DNA of 64,000 bases from Polyangia bacterium. Its GTDB lineage: Bacteria; Myxococcota_A; Polyangia; Polyangiales; JAUICN01. Positions within the stretch are counted from its first letter, which is position 1. Each line of letters opens with the position of its first letter. The DNA lies in NCBI GenBank assembly GCA_030427835.1, contig JAUICN010000006.1, positions 148,086 to 212,085 on the forward strand, written 5' to 3'. This document shows positions 1 through 8,745 of the stretch, piece by piece. Under the pieces are notes generated by a model. The model was not told the origin of the DNA. It saw only the letters and a program-made list of their open reading frames with translations, and did not search any database. Both the position numbers and the translations under genes were made by a program.

Positions 1-1
1 A

Positions 2-397
2 AGAGCTTCGCTGCTATTCATAGGGTGCTTCGTCGCCATTGCCACAGGGTGCGCCCCGGCCATCGGTGATTCCTGCACCACCACCACCGATTGTTCGGTC
101 AACGGAGACCGGATCTGTGACCGCGCTTCCCCCGGTGGCTACTGTACTGTCGGTGGTTGCGAGGCGGATACCTGCCCTGACGGTGCCCGTTGCGTGGAGT
201 TCCGGTTCGACCCCTCTAGGCTTGCCACCCGATGGTGCATGGCCCGCTGCAGCTCCAGCCGGGATTGCCGAAAAGGGGACGGCTACCGGTGCCTCGAGGC
301 CTCCGAAATTGCCGGAACGGACGATGAAACTCTGGCCCGAGTGCTTGACGACGGAAAAGAATCCGCTGGATTCTGCGCCCAGCCCGCCGCCCAGTAG
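2..397 (+). CDS. Cys-rich lipoprotein, C-terminal part (5' end outside window)
   Basis: The frame is open from the first bases to a TAG at 395-397, so the start lies upstream of the window. The first visible residues are a hydrophobic signal-peptide core ending in a lipobox-like ATGC, which makes this a probable lipidated exported protein with only a few residues missing. The mature part is short (about 115 residues) and rich in cysteines spaced like small disulfide-bonded domains (CTTTTDC, GGYC, GGC, TCPDG, RCV). No family is recognised. The ORF track lists only an internal ATG (194) and a longer shadow frame (39-473). The real frame is chosen because it alone carries the signal peptide joined to the Cys-rich region. 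Confidence 0.6.
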   Translation, partial: RASLLFIGCFVAIATGCAPAIGDSCTTTTDCSVNGDRICDRASPGGYCTVGGCEADTCPDGARCVEFRFDPSRLATRWCMARCSSSRDCRKGDGYRCLEASEIAGTDDETLARVLDDGKESAGFCAQPAAQ

Positions 398-1029
398 TCC
401 AGTGTTTGAAGGCGGCCAGCCCCAAATAGCTCAGCCCCATTCATCCAGCTCCAGTGTCCCAGCCCTGTTGTGATGTTCAGCTCTGTGCCCAGACTCCACA
501 CCTGGGGATCGCAATTTTTGCGGGATCTGAATGTCTGAATTCCCATGAAAAAAAATGACAATCATACAAACAAAACACCAAACGGCGGTATCCAACCAGG
601 GAGGGTTGGGGATTGAAGCTGGTCGTGGAATGCAAAACTTAAGAGAATAGTACGAGAGTCAGATCCGAGTAGAATCCAGGGAAAGGCTGCCGTAGCTTCC
701 CAAAAATAGACGCCCAATGGGGCATCCTTACTTGAGGAACCGCAAGAAATGCGTCACAACCTGTCCCTGGGGACACGTTGAGGTGGTTTTTGGGAGTTGA
801 TGAAAACCCGAGCATTCAGTTGAGTAGGACGCACATAGGCTAGATATCGACTGGGGTGAGCCCAGCTGTACGAGCAACGCTGGTAGGCGTCACAACTGGG
901 GGGAAGCCTGCTGGTTGAGTGGCTGCAGCTGGGCTCACCCCAGTCGATACAACGCCGGTCGACATCGTCCGGACTCCGTCGTAACAATCACCGCGCGAGA
1001 TTTCGACAGAGCTCCCTCCGTACTTACCC
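398..1029. other. 632-bp intergenic region
   Basis: I see no convincing gene on either strand here. Small minus-strand ORFs (754-987, 840-1247) have no recognisable protein character. The region holds a short inverted repeat TGTCC-CTGG-GGACA at 762-775 and a strong 24-bp inverted repeat at 845-949 (listed separately). The last 80 bases must contain the start region of rimO. Confidence 0.6.
845..949. repeat. 24-bp perfect inverted repeat with 57-bp spacer
   Basis: The left arm (845-868) begins TATCGACTGGGGTGAG and the right arm (926-949) is its exact reverse complement over 24 bases. Each arm also contains a small internal dyad, CTGGG-GTGAG-CCCAG at 851-865 and CTGGG-CTCAC-CCCAG at 929-943. 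The two dyads are about 78 bp apart centre to centre. The element lies about 80 bp upstream of rimO. It could be an RNA hairpin, a pair of operators, or a small element with terminal inverted repeats. No flanking target duplication is evident. Confidence 0.85.
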
Positions 1030-2460
1030 ATGAAAACCGAACCAAGTGATGAGGGCGCAAGTTCCGCCCGCACGGTCCATTTTGTTAGCCTTGGCTGTGC
1101 AAAAAACCAAGTCGATACCGAGGTGATGCTTGGGGTGAGCGCGGCCGAGCAGTACCGCTGGGTTCCCAATCCGGAGGAGGCGGACGTCATCGTGGTAAAT
1201 ACCTGCGGCTTTATCGGGCCCGCGAAGCAGGAGTCCATCGATGCCATTGTGGAAATGGCCGAACACCGATCCGAGGGTCGCTGCGAGAAACTCGTGGTCG
1301 CAGGATGCCTATCCCAGCGCTATTCGGACGACCTCGCCAAGGAACTTCCGGAGGTTGATCATTTCATCGGCTCCAGTGACATGCTCAAGTTGGGTCCCAT
1401 CCTAAAGAGCCCCACACCTCGCCTCAACGTGGGGAACCCGGCCCACTACACCATGTCCGCTTCGGATCCGAGGCTACGTGCTGGAAACAACTTTAGCGCC
1501 TACCTAAAACTGGCGGAGGGATGCAACAGAACCTGTAGCTTCTGTGCAATCCCATCCATGCGGGGCAAGCAGCGATCCCGATCCGTGGAAGACCTTGTAC
1601 AGGAGGCCAAACGGCTGGTGGCAGAGGGCGTGCTTGAGCTGAACCTCATTAGTCAGGATACCATCGCCTACGGGCGTGACCTTCCAGGCGAGAAGCGTAC
1701 CGACCTCGCAGAGCTGCTCCGTGCATTGGGAGAGGTACAGGGACTTCGTTGGATCCGCGTTCACTACCTCTACCCCGAAAAGCTGCAACCCCAACTGGTG
1801 GCGCTATTTCGGGATCACCCCAAGGTGCTGCCGTACATCGATATGCCCCTTCAGCACGTGGCTGACGGTGTGCTTCGCAGCATGCGACGGGGCCATGGTG
1901 GAGACCGAATCTACCGTACCGTGGAGCACCTTCGTGAACAACTCGAGGAAATGATCTTTAGAACCACCCTTATCGTAGGACACCCGGGTGAATCGGAGCA
2001 GGATTTCCAGGAGTTGCTCAAGTTTACCCAGTGGGCCCAGTTTGATCACCTTGGGGTATTCCAATATTCGCCTGAAGAAGGCACACGAAGCATGGACCTG
2101 CTGGCCCAGAACGTGGCCCCGGCAGTCCCCCAGGAAGTCATCGAACAGCGCCAACAGGAACTCATGGAGTTGCAGCGTGACATCAGCGCCGCCTCCATGG
2201 GCTCGCGGGTCGGCCAAACCCTAGAAGTGCTAGTGGAAGGCACAAGCGAGGAAAGCGATCTGCTCTTGGACGGTCGGTGGTGGGGCCAGGCCCAGGATGT
2301 GGACGGAAAAGTCATTCTCACCAACGGCATGCCTGACTTGGGAAGCTTCCAGCGGGCCACTGTGACCCACGCGACGGACTACGACCTCATTGCGGACCTG
2401 GAACGAACGGAAAGCGGCGAGCGTGCTGCCAACCGAATATCCTTGCCCACGATTCCCTAA
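1030..2460 (+). CDS. rimO: Ribosomal protein S12 methylthiotransferase RimO
   Basis: This radical-SAM enzyme adds a methylthio group to the conserved aspartate of ribosomal protein S12. The 476-residue product shows the family order. The N-terminal UPF0004 domain has the three cluster cysteines (SLGCAKNQVDTE, NTCGFI, VAGCLSQR). The radical-SAM core has CNRTCSFC (CxxxCxxC), and a TRAM-like RNA-binding domain follows after about residue 370. SLGCAKNQVD and the GKQRSRS stretch point to RimO rather than MiaB. Length is slightly above the usual 430-450 because of short extensions at both ends. The ATG at 1030 is the only good start before the conserved HFVSLGCAKN. The gene is followed 67 bp later by a ferredoxin, which could supply electrons, but that is inference. 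Confidence 0.95.
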   Translation: MKTEPSDEGASSARTVHFVSLGCAKNQVDTEVMLGVSAAEQYRWVPNPEEADVIVVNTCGFIGPAKQESIDAIVEMAEHRSEGRCEKLVVAGCLSQRYSDDLAKELPEVDHFIGSSDMLKLGPILKSPTPRLNVGNPAHYTMSASDPRLRAGNNFSAYLKLAEGCNRTCSFCAIPSMRGKQRSRSVEDLVQEAKRLVAEGVLELNLISQDTIAYGRDLPGEKRTDLAELLRALGEVQGLRWIRVHYLYPEKLQPQLVALFRDHPKVLPYIDMPLQHVADGVLRSMRRGHGGDRIYRTVEHLREQLEEMIFRTTLIVGHPGESEQDFQELLKFTQWAQFDHLGVFQYSPEEGTRSMDLLAQNVAPAVPQEVIEQRQQELMELQRDISAASMGSRVGQTLEVLVEGTSEESDLLLDGRWWGQAQDVDGKVILTNGMPDLGSFQRATVTHATDYDLIADLERTESGERAANRISLPTIP

Positions 2461-2527
2461 ATGGGGTGGATTGCGTCCACAACATTGACGTAGCCAGGTC
2501 CAGGCACTAGATCCGCGCGGAAGTACC

Positions 2528-2833
2528 ATGTCCACCTACATCACATCCGACTGCATTAACTGCGGTGCCTGCGAACCGGAATGCCCCAACGACGCGATCA
2601 GTGAGGGTGAAGAAATCTACGTGATTGACACCACCCTATGCACAGAGTGTGTGGGGTTCTACGACACCGAGGCCTGCCAGGCCGTGTGCCCCGTGGAGTG
2701 TTGCTTGCCCAACCCCGAACATCGGGAAGAAGAGCCCGATCTCGCGCAAAAAGCCATTCTACTTCATCCAGAAGATGGTGAGTTGAAGGCACGAATCGCC
2801 TCCAACGACTACCCATCCCGTTTTCGCACCTGA
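2528..2833 (+). CDS. YfhL-family 4Fe-4S dicluster ferredoxin
   Basis: This is a small (101 aa) cytoplasmic ferredoxin binding two [4Fe-4S] clusters. The first motif is CINCGACEPECP at residues 10-21. The second is the YfhL-type irregular motif CTECVGFYDTEACQAVCPVECC, in which an insertion separates the first two cysteine pairs. The C-terminal 25 residues are helical and charged, as in the family. It starts 67 bp after rimO on the same strand and may be co-transcribed with it. Its redox partner cannot be read from the sequence. Confidence 0.92.
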   Translation: MSTYITSDCINCGACEPECPNDAISEGEEIYVIDTTLCTECVGFYDTEACQAVCPVECCLPNPEHREEEPDLAQKAILLHPEDGELKARIASNDYPSRFRT

Positions 2834-2959
2834 TTGGGGCTCCTCACCTAGATCCCCTAGCTTTGGGCGACAAGCCGCCATTTCGTGCGGAAATTCCCAG
2901 CTTTGTGGGGTGGTTGCCTCCTTGTAAGTATGGCCAGGCAGGGTATTCTTGGCCCGTCC

Positions 2960-5900
2960 ATGAGTCGTTCCACCCATGCCTTGCCCGCGCAAATTGGTCG
3001 TTACCAGATTGTGCGTCGGCTTGGGGCCGGGGGCATGGCGGAAGTATTCCTAGCCAAGTCCACGGGCGTTGAAGGCATTGAAAAAATACTCGTGGTCAAA
3101 CGGGTCCTTCCCAACTTTGCCCGCCGCACAAAGTTCATCACCATGTTCCTTGAGGAGGCCAAGATTGCCACACGCCTCAACCACCCCAACATCGTGCAGG
3201 TCTATGCCTTTGAACAGGTGGCGGACGAGTTTTTGCTTGCCATGGAGTTTGTGGACGGGCCCGACATTGGCAAGCTGGGTGCGGCGGCACGACGAAAAGG
3301 AACACGCATACCGTTTGGGACCTCCGCATTCATTGCTCACGAAGTTGCCAAGGGGCTCGACTACGCCCATCGCCGCAAGGACGAGCGTCACGATCCCATG
3401 GACATCGTGCATCGAGACATCAGTCCCCAGAATATTCTCCTGAGTTATGAGGGCTCGGTAAAGATCGCAGACTTCGGTATCGCGAAAGCCAGAAAAGTCT
3501 CCGAGGAGAGCGGTGTCATCAAGGGCAAGTTTGGCTACATGGCTCCGGAGCAAGCACGTGGGCAAGCCGTAGACCAGAGATCCGACATCTACTCCCTGGG
3601 CATTCTGCTGGCCGAGATGTTGATGGGCCGCAACATGTTTCCCGGGCGACAAGGTGTTGAAGTACTCGAGGACGTACGTCGCGGTAACATCACACCGCCC
3701 AGCCAAGTCGACGCTACCATTCCCACTTCCCTGTGTAACATCGTAGAAAAGGCGACCCACTACCTACCTGAGAATCGCTACCAAACTGCGCGGGAGCTTG
3801 CAGCGGATCTTCATCGCTACCTCCGGAGCTTGGAAGACGTGCACGATGGCGAAAGCCTGGAGCAGTTCATCGCAGAAGTCCTCCCTAGGGACCTCACCCA
3901 CCCCGATGAACTCAACAGCGGCATTCAAGTCGATGGAGAAGGCGCCAGCGCCACCGTTGACTCATCCCTTTCCCATCCCGATCAGGAAGTGAGAGAGCGA
4001 AGGCATGTGGTCATCGTTTCAGGCAGAGTTATTCAACGGAACGCCGAAGACATCTCCGGCTTTGAGGTAGGTCCAAAGTTTGCCACGTTGCTTGCGGACC
4101 TCGCCTACAAAAATGACGCGGTTCTCTCTTGGGAAGACGGGGATGTTCGCCGCAGGTTCCGTTTTATTGTCGGTCTGCGTCGAGCCTCGGTCCACGATCC
4201 CTTAACTGCCATGAGGCTGTCCCTAGACGTTCATGAGGCAGTCGCAGGTTTCGTACCGGACGGAAACAACCCGATACAGATTGCTCTTGGAGTGACACGG
4301 GGTGTGGTCGCTACCGTGCGTGACAGCAACGGCATTTTACTGGACTACGATCCCAAATCAAAAGCCTTCCAGCTGGCCCACAAGCTGGCAGACTTGGCAG
4401 TAAACAACGAAACCCGAGTCACCTCAGAAATATATCGGCTCACCCGAAGGGACTTTCTGTTTCACGCGACGCCACCGGATTCGAAGGTACAAGCGTCTGC
4501 CGGTAGCGAACAGCACCTTTCTGCCAGCGTGGGCCCAGTTCCCCAGGCAGAGGCGGTAGAACAAGTCAGTTTCAAGTTGGAGGGGATACGAAGCCATGCG
4601 TCACGGGCAGCGGAACTCGTGGATCACCAGGAAAACATCGTGGGTAGGCAGGAGGAACGCCGGCTGCTTGGGGAGATGTTCCAGGAAGCCATCGCCTCCT
4701 CAAGAAGCATAGGGCTTGTGGTCACCGGTGAAGTTGGCGTTGGAAAAACCTACCTTACTGCCGCAGCCATTGCCGAGTTCGTACCCAAACCACATATGGT
4801 GCACACGGAATGCGCGTTTGGCACTTCCGACGCTCCCCTGTCCACGGCCCGTCAGATCTTGCGGCAAACGCTTGGGTTGACCGAACAGGACAGCCCCGAA
4901 ATTGCGCGAGAACGCCTTCAAAGGCAGCTCAAGCGGCATCAAATACCCGGAGCAGACCACCACCTTCTTGAAGCGCTAGTGCATGGAAGCCATGGCGGGA
5001 TCTCTCAACAGCCCGGCGGTACCAATCGAATCCCCCTATTGGCGCAGGCTGTTGCCACCTTTCTTGAAGCCATAGCCAACACCCAACCCCATGTGCTTTG
5101 GGTCGATTCTTCCCAGTGGATCGATTCTCCAAGTCTTGAGCTATTTGCGTCCGTACTTCGATCTCAGGTGCAGGCTCCATTGCTTGTTCTGTTCTGTGCA
5201 CGGCCTGATACTCGCATCGAGCGAGCCCTTTCCGCGGTGCCCCACATTGAGCTTGATGAATTGGAAGAATCCCACAGCCACGAACTGGTGCGTCGGCGTT
5301 TTCCCAACGCTCAGATCACGCCCTCGGTTCTCAGATTGGTTACCGATAGGGCCGGTGGGAACCCATTGTTCATTGCCGAGTTACTTGAAACGCTTTTGGA
5401 GCGTGGTGTGGTCAAAGTTCTCGTTGACAGGGATGGCCATTCCCAGATTGTACGATCGTCCGTTTCGGCGCTCGCACTTCCAGCCACATTGGAAGGGGTG
5501 GTGGCCTCCAGGCTCGATGAGCTACCAGAGATCGAACGCCGCATGTTGCGGTGGATTGCCGTTCTTGGGTCTGGGTTTTCCAGTGACGACCTTCGTGAGA
5601 TCACGGGGCAGGATCCAGGTACTGAACTCGACAATCTCGAAAAACGCAATCTTCTGATCGCTTCCGTTGAAGGTCGTTTTCGGTTTCCAAGCACGGTGCT
5701 TCGCCAGGTTGTTTACGAAACCACAGACGAAGAAGACCGAACAAAAATGCATCGACGTGTGGGTCGGTGGATGTCCAACTCCTTTCGCCCGTTTGCACCT
5801 GCGCGGGTGGCGCGCCATCTAGAAAAAGCCAAGGAATACGATTCGGCCGCAGACGCTTACCTACGCGCGGCCACGTCCGCACGTGCCACCTACGCCAATC

Positions 5901-7300
5901 GGGAGGCGTTGCGATTTTTCTCCAGGGCGCTTAGCCTGCTGCCTGCAGGATCTCCAAACCGGTTTTTTGCCCATGAGGCACGCGAGCAGATGTTGCGTGG
6001 AATGGACCGTCCCGCAGAGCAGGTAAAAGAAATTGAGGCCATGCGGGCCCACGCGGACCGAAACAACGATCCGAGCATGCAAGCTCTCGCTTTCAACCGG
6101 CTTGCTCGTCACCAGCTCGATCAGGGCAATCACACAGGTGTCCACAACGTAATCAAGCAGTCCATCGCGGCGGCGCTACAGGCGCAAGATGCAGGCGCGG
6201 AAATCGAAGCGCTTCGACTCGCAGCGCAACTGGCACGTATGGAGGGGAGCATGGAGACCGCTCTGCAAGCCTGTGAACGTGCATTGAAAAAGTGTGGTCT
6301 AAGGCGGGAACGCCTCGCAGCGCGGGGTTCTGTTCTTGTTCAGAAGGCGCTTATTTTGCACCGAATGAATCGGATTGCTTCTTCCCTGGAAGCGAGTTCC
6401 GAGGCGGTGGTGGTATTTCGCCGTCTTGGGTTCCGTCGCAACGAATCCCAGGCCCTCAACGCCCTTGGGGTCACACTCGCTGCGAGTGGCGCATGGGAAG
6501 ACGCCGTCGCCGTCCTGTGCGCATCTATCCGCATCGATCGGGAAATCGGAGACAAGATCCATCTGGGCCGAAAGCTCTCCGACGTCGGGCAACTCCATGC
6601 AGACATGGGAAACTATCGATCTGCCGGAGAATTCCTGGGACGCTCAATCGAGGTTTTTGAAAGGGGCCACGATCGCGTTGGATACTCCCATGCTCTCAGC
6701 ACGCTTGCAGAAGTGCACATCGCTGAGCTCTCCAAGAAACACGACGTAGTAGAAGGTGTCCATCACGGAAATGATTCCAACGTTACTGATCCCGACACCA
6801 ATCTGATCTTGAACACCCTGGACCATGCCCGCGATCTCGCAAAACAAACGGGCGACAGGGTAGATCTTGCCAGGGAGCGATTGGTACGCGCCACGTGGCA
6901 CCGTTTAAGGGGCTCCTGGATAGACACCGAAAGTTGTCTGCGAGAAGCGCTTGCCATTGCCCGGGCGGCTCGCCTTGAGGTGCTTGAACTTCTTGCCAAC
7001 GCCGCGCTTGCGGAAGCCCTCGTGGAGCGGGGCCAAAAGCATGACGCGTCGTTGATTATCCAATCCATTTTGCCCCAGTTGGAACTTCGAGACGGCCTAG
7101 AGCGGTCAGAGCAGGTTCTTTTCTTCCTCCGGCGCGCCATGGAGCGTATTGGAGTTTCAAAGAACCTGGCCAGCCTCGATCAGTTTTCTCGAAACATTGT
7201 GGGTCGTCGCCTCTCACAAATACGAGGAGACCACACACGGGATCAATACCTCGACACACCGCAAGTTCAGTCGATCACAAGCGTTGCACCCGTTGCATAG
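2960..7300 (+). CDS. Ser/Thr kinase - cyclase-like - STAND/AAA ATPase - TPR protein
   Basis: This is a very large cytoplasmic signalling protein (1446 aa from this start). A Hanks-type kinase domain follows directly after the start (GRYQIVRRLGAGGMAEVFLA, HRDISPQN, DFGIAKA, APEQ). Next, about residues 340-530 resemble a class III nucleotide-cyclase domain. The metal-binding aspartate positions look lost there (VVIVSGRVIQ), so I infer it is catalytically dead. An ATPase module then begins with NIVGRQEE, with Walker A GEVGVGKT and Walker B-like VLWVDS. The C-terminal third is helical repeats of TPR/MalT type. The ORF track starts at GTG 2885, but the ATG at 2960 lies just ahead of the kinase homology and is preferred. 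The overall plan recalls PknK/MalT-like regulators but no DNA-binding domain is seen. Confidence 0.88.
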   Translation: MSRSTHALPAQIGRYQIVRRLGAGGMAEVFLAKSTGVEGIEKILVVKRVLPNFARRTKFITMFLEEAKIATRLNHPNIVQVYAFEQVADEFLLAMEFVDGPDIGKLGAAARRKGTRIPFGTSAFIAHEVAKGLDYAHRRKDERHDPMDIVHRDISPQNILLSYEGSVKIADFGIAKARKVSEESGVIKGKFGYMAPEQARGQAVDQRSDIYSLGILLAEMLMGRNMFPGRQGVEVLEDVRRGNITPPSQVDATIPTSLCNIVEKATHYLPENRYQTARELAADLHRYLRSLEDVHDGESLEQFIAEVLPRDLTHPDELNSGIQVDGEGASATVDSSLSHPDQEVRERRHVVIVSGRVIQRNAEDISGFEVGPKFATLLADLAYKNDAVLSWEDGDVRRRFRFIVGLRRASVHDPLTAMRLSLDVHEAVAGFVPDGNNPIQIALGVTRGVVATVRDSNGILLDYDPKSKAFQLAHKLADLAVNNETRVTSEIYRLTRRDFLFHATPPDSKVQASAGSEQHLSASVGPVPQAEAVEQVSFKLEGIRSHASRAAELVDHQENIVGRQEERRLLGEMFQEAIASSRSIGLVVTGEVGVGKTYLTAAAIAEFVPKPHMVHTECAFGTSDAPLSTARQILRQTLGLTEQDSPEIARERLQRQLKRHQIPGADHHLLEALVHGSHGGISQQPGGTNRIPLLAQAVATFLEAIANTQPHVLWVDSSQWIDSPSLELFASVLRSQVQAPLLVLFCARPDTRIERALSAVPHIELDELEESHSHELVRRRFPNAQITPSVLRLVTDRAGGNPLFIAELLETLLERGVVKVLVDRDGHSQIVRSSVSALALPATLEGVVASRLDELPEIERRMLRWIAVLGSGFSSDDLREITGQDPGTELDNLEKRNLLIASVEGRFRFPSTVLRQVVYETTDEEDRTKMHRRVGRWMSNSFRPFAPARVARHLEKAKEYDSAADAYLRAATSARATYANREALRFFSRALSLLPAGSPNRFFAHEAREQMLRGMDRPAEQVKEIEAMRAHADRNNDPSMQALAFNRLARHQLDQGNHTGVHNVIKQSIAAALQAQDAGAEIEALRLAAQLARMEGSMETALQACERALKKCGLRRERLAARGSVLVQKALILHRMNRIASSLEASSEAVVVFRRLGFRRNESQALNALGVTLAASGAWEDAVAVLCASIRIDREIGDKIHLGRKLSDVGQLHADMGNYRSAGEFLGRSIEVFERGHDRVGYSHALSTLAEVHIAELSKKHDVVEGVHHGNDSNVTDPDTNLILNTLDHARDLAKQTGDRVDLARERLVRATWHRLRGSWIDTESCLREALAIARAARLEVLELLANAALAEALVERGQKHDASLIIQSILPQLELRDGLERSEQVLFFLRRAMERIGVSKNLASLDQFSRNIVGRRLSQIRGDHTRDQYLDTPQVQSITSVAPVA

Positions 7301-7384
7301 GACATCGCCACCACGGGAATGTGAGCCTCACTTTAACAACCCGGTGCGTCATGGCGATTCGGTACAGGCTGCTACACTCCGTAA

Positions 7385-8740
7385 GTGAAGCACTCCAACA
7401 TATCCCAAGCGGCTGCAGTATTTGCGGTCATCTTTTTGGCTTGTCAGATGGGCGCCTGTCGACAAAAAAGTGCTTCCGGCGATCCAAATAAATCCGATGG
7501 TTCTTCCCTGTGCGGCGATGGTGTAAGGAGCCCAACAGAAGCCTGCGATGACGGAAACACCTCAGACGGCGACGGCTGCAGCGCGGCCTGTGCTTCCGAA
7601 ACCCGGTGTGGAAACAACCAAAAGCAGGCTGGCGAAGCCTGTGATGACGGCAACATTGTTTCTGGCGATGGCTGTTCAGCCGACTGCAACTCCAATGAAC
7701 AATGTGGGAATGGCATCGTTGATTTCCAGGTGGGTGAACAGTGCGATGACTCCAACACAGTCGGCGGCGATGCCTGTGCGGCAAACTGCGACGCTGTACC
7801 CTCCTGTGGAAACGGTACAGTAAACTCCCATGAGCAGTGTGATGACAGCAATCAGAACAACTGGGATGGCTGCCAGTCCAACTGTACGGAAGATGTGACC
7901 TTTGGCGTGGGCGCTTTGTCGGTCAGCGAAAGCACGGTCGGCTGCGATCTCAATGGGGACTTCCTCCCTGACAATCAATTTTCTTCCGCCATCGGAGTCG
8001 CTCGAACACTCGTAAACTCACAGCTCACAACCCAGCTGAGCGGAGACAATGAGGTGGTTATCACACTGCTCGGATGGAACGGAGGGGACGACTCAAATAC
8101 CCTGGTTGGTGTACTGCGAGGCGGCGAACAGGCAACCACTGCCAAATACAAGGTACGCCCCACGTCAGTCAGCACATCGGGAGTGCCCACCGTGAGTATC
8201 GGAACGTCGGTCTTCAGTGATGTCTTCAGCGGGGGTCCCGAAGACATCGTAATTGAAAATGCATTTCTTGCAGATAGCAATCTAGTTCTCAATAAGGGCC
8301 ATATCTTTGGAACCATATTGCGTGAGATGAATGAACCTTCCGCAGTGGAAAACGGCCTGTTGTGCGGAAGCATTCCGCTGCGTTCGCTCAACGAATCTTC
8401 TTCGCTACTCAGCGGGTTTGGCGCTGCTCCCTCAGATCCCTGCGACGGAAGCTCGAAGGATCCATCCCTCGGAGACATCTTGATTGGAGGGCTGCCTTTG
8501 CTAGGAATTCTTGGCGCGCAACCCGACATTGATATGGATGGCGACGGGTTGGAAACCATCGAGATCAACCGAGAAGGCGTACCCTGGTGTCAACCTGTGG
8601 TGGTGGCCTGCGTAGATGGTGACGGCACACGTATTGAAGGCCGAGATTGCCTAGGAGACCCTCGAATAGCAGATGGATTCTCAGTAGCGCTCGATTTTGA
8701 TGGCCCTCGGGTTTCACTGGATGGCACACTTGCTCCGTAG
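7385..8740 (+). CDS. DUF4215 (Myxo-disulfide-rich repeat) lipoprotein
   Basis: The 451-residue product starts at a GTG with a signal peptide ending in a lipobox (QMGAC), so it should be lipidated and exported. Residues about 42-167 contain four consecutive DUF4215-type repeats of the form CGDG/CGNG...E.CDDGN...GDGCSA.C, a disulfide-rich module common in myxobacterial surface proteins. The remaining 280 residues have no family I recognise. They are rich in Ser, Gly and Asp and end in a DxDxDG-like stretch (DIDMDGDGLE) that could bind calcium. A histidine kinase begins 5 bases after its stop, so the two are probably co-transcribed. Confidence 0.85.
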   Translation: MKHSNISQAAAVFAVIFLACQMGACRQKSASGDPNKSDGSSLCGDGVRSPTEACDDGNTSDGDGCSAACASETRCGNNQKQAGEACDDGNIVSGDGCSADCNSNEQCGNGIVDFQVGEQCDDSNTVGGDACAANCDAVPSCGNGTVNSHEQCDDSNQNNWDGCQSNCTEDVTFGVGALSVSESTVGCDLNGDFLPDNQFSSAIGVARTLVNSQLTTQLSGDNEVVITLLGWNGGDDSNTLVGVLRGGEQATTAKYKVRPTSVSTSGVPTVSIGTSVFSDVFSGGPEDIVIENAFLADSNLVLNKGHIFGTILREMNEPSAVENGLLCGSIPLRSLNESSSLLSGFGAAPSDPCDGSSKDPSLGDILIGGLPLLGILGAQPDIDMDGDGLETIEINREGVPWCQPVVVACVDGDGTRIEGRDCLGDPRIADGFSVALDFDGPRVSLDGTLAP

Positions 8741-8745
8741 GGCCA

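Noticed and set aside
197-212. GGTTCGA-like string suggesting a tRNA T-arm
   Set aside because: No surrounding cloverleaf; it lies in a coding frame.
39-473. ORF of 144 aa at the window start
   Set aside because: Low-complexity Pro/Ser translation. The overlapping frame ending at 397 has a signal peptide, lipobox and ordered cysteines.
3050-3760. 236-aa minus-strand ORF
   Set aside because: Shadow of the kinase domain of the 2960-7300 gene; no protein character of its own.
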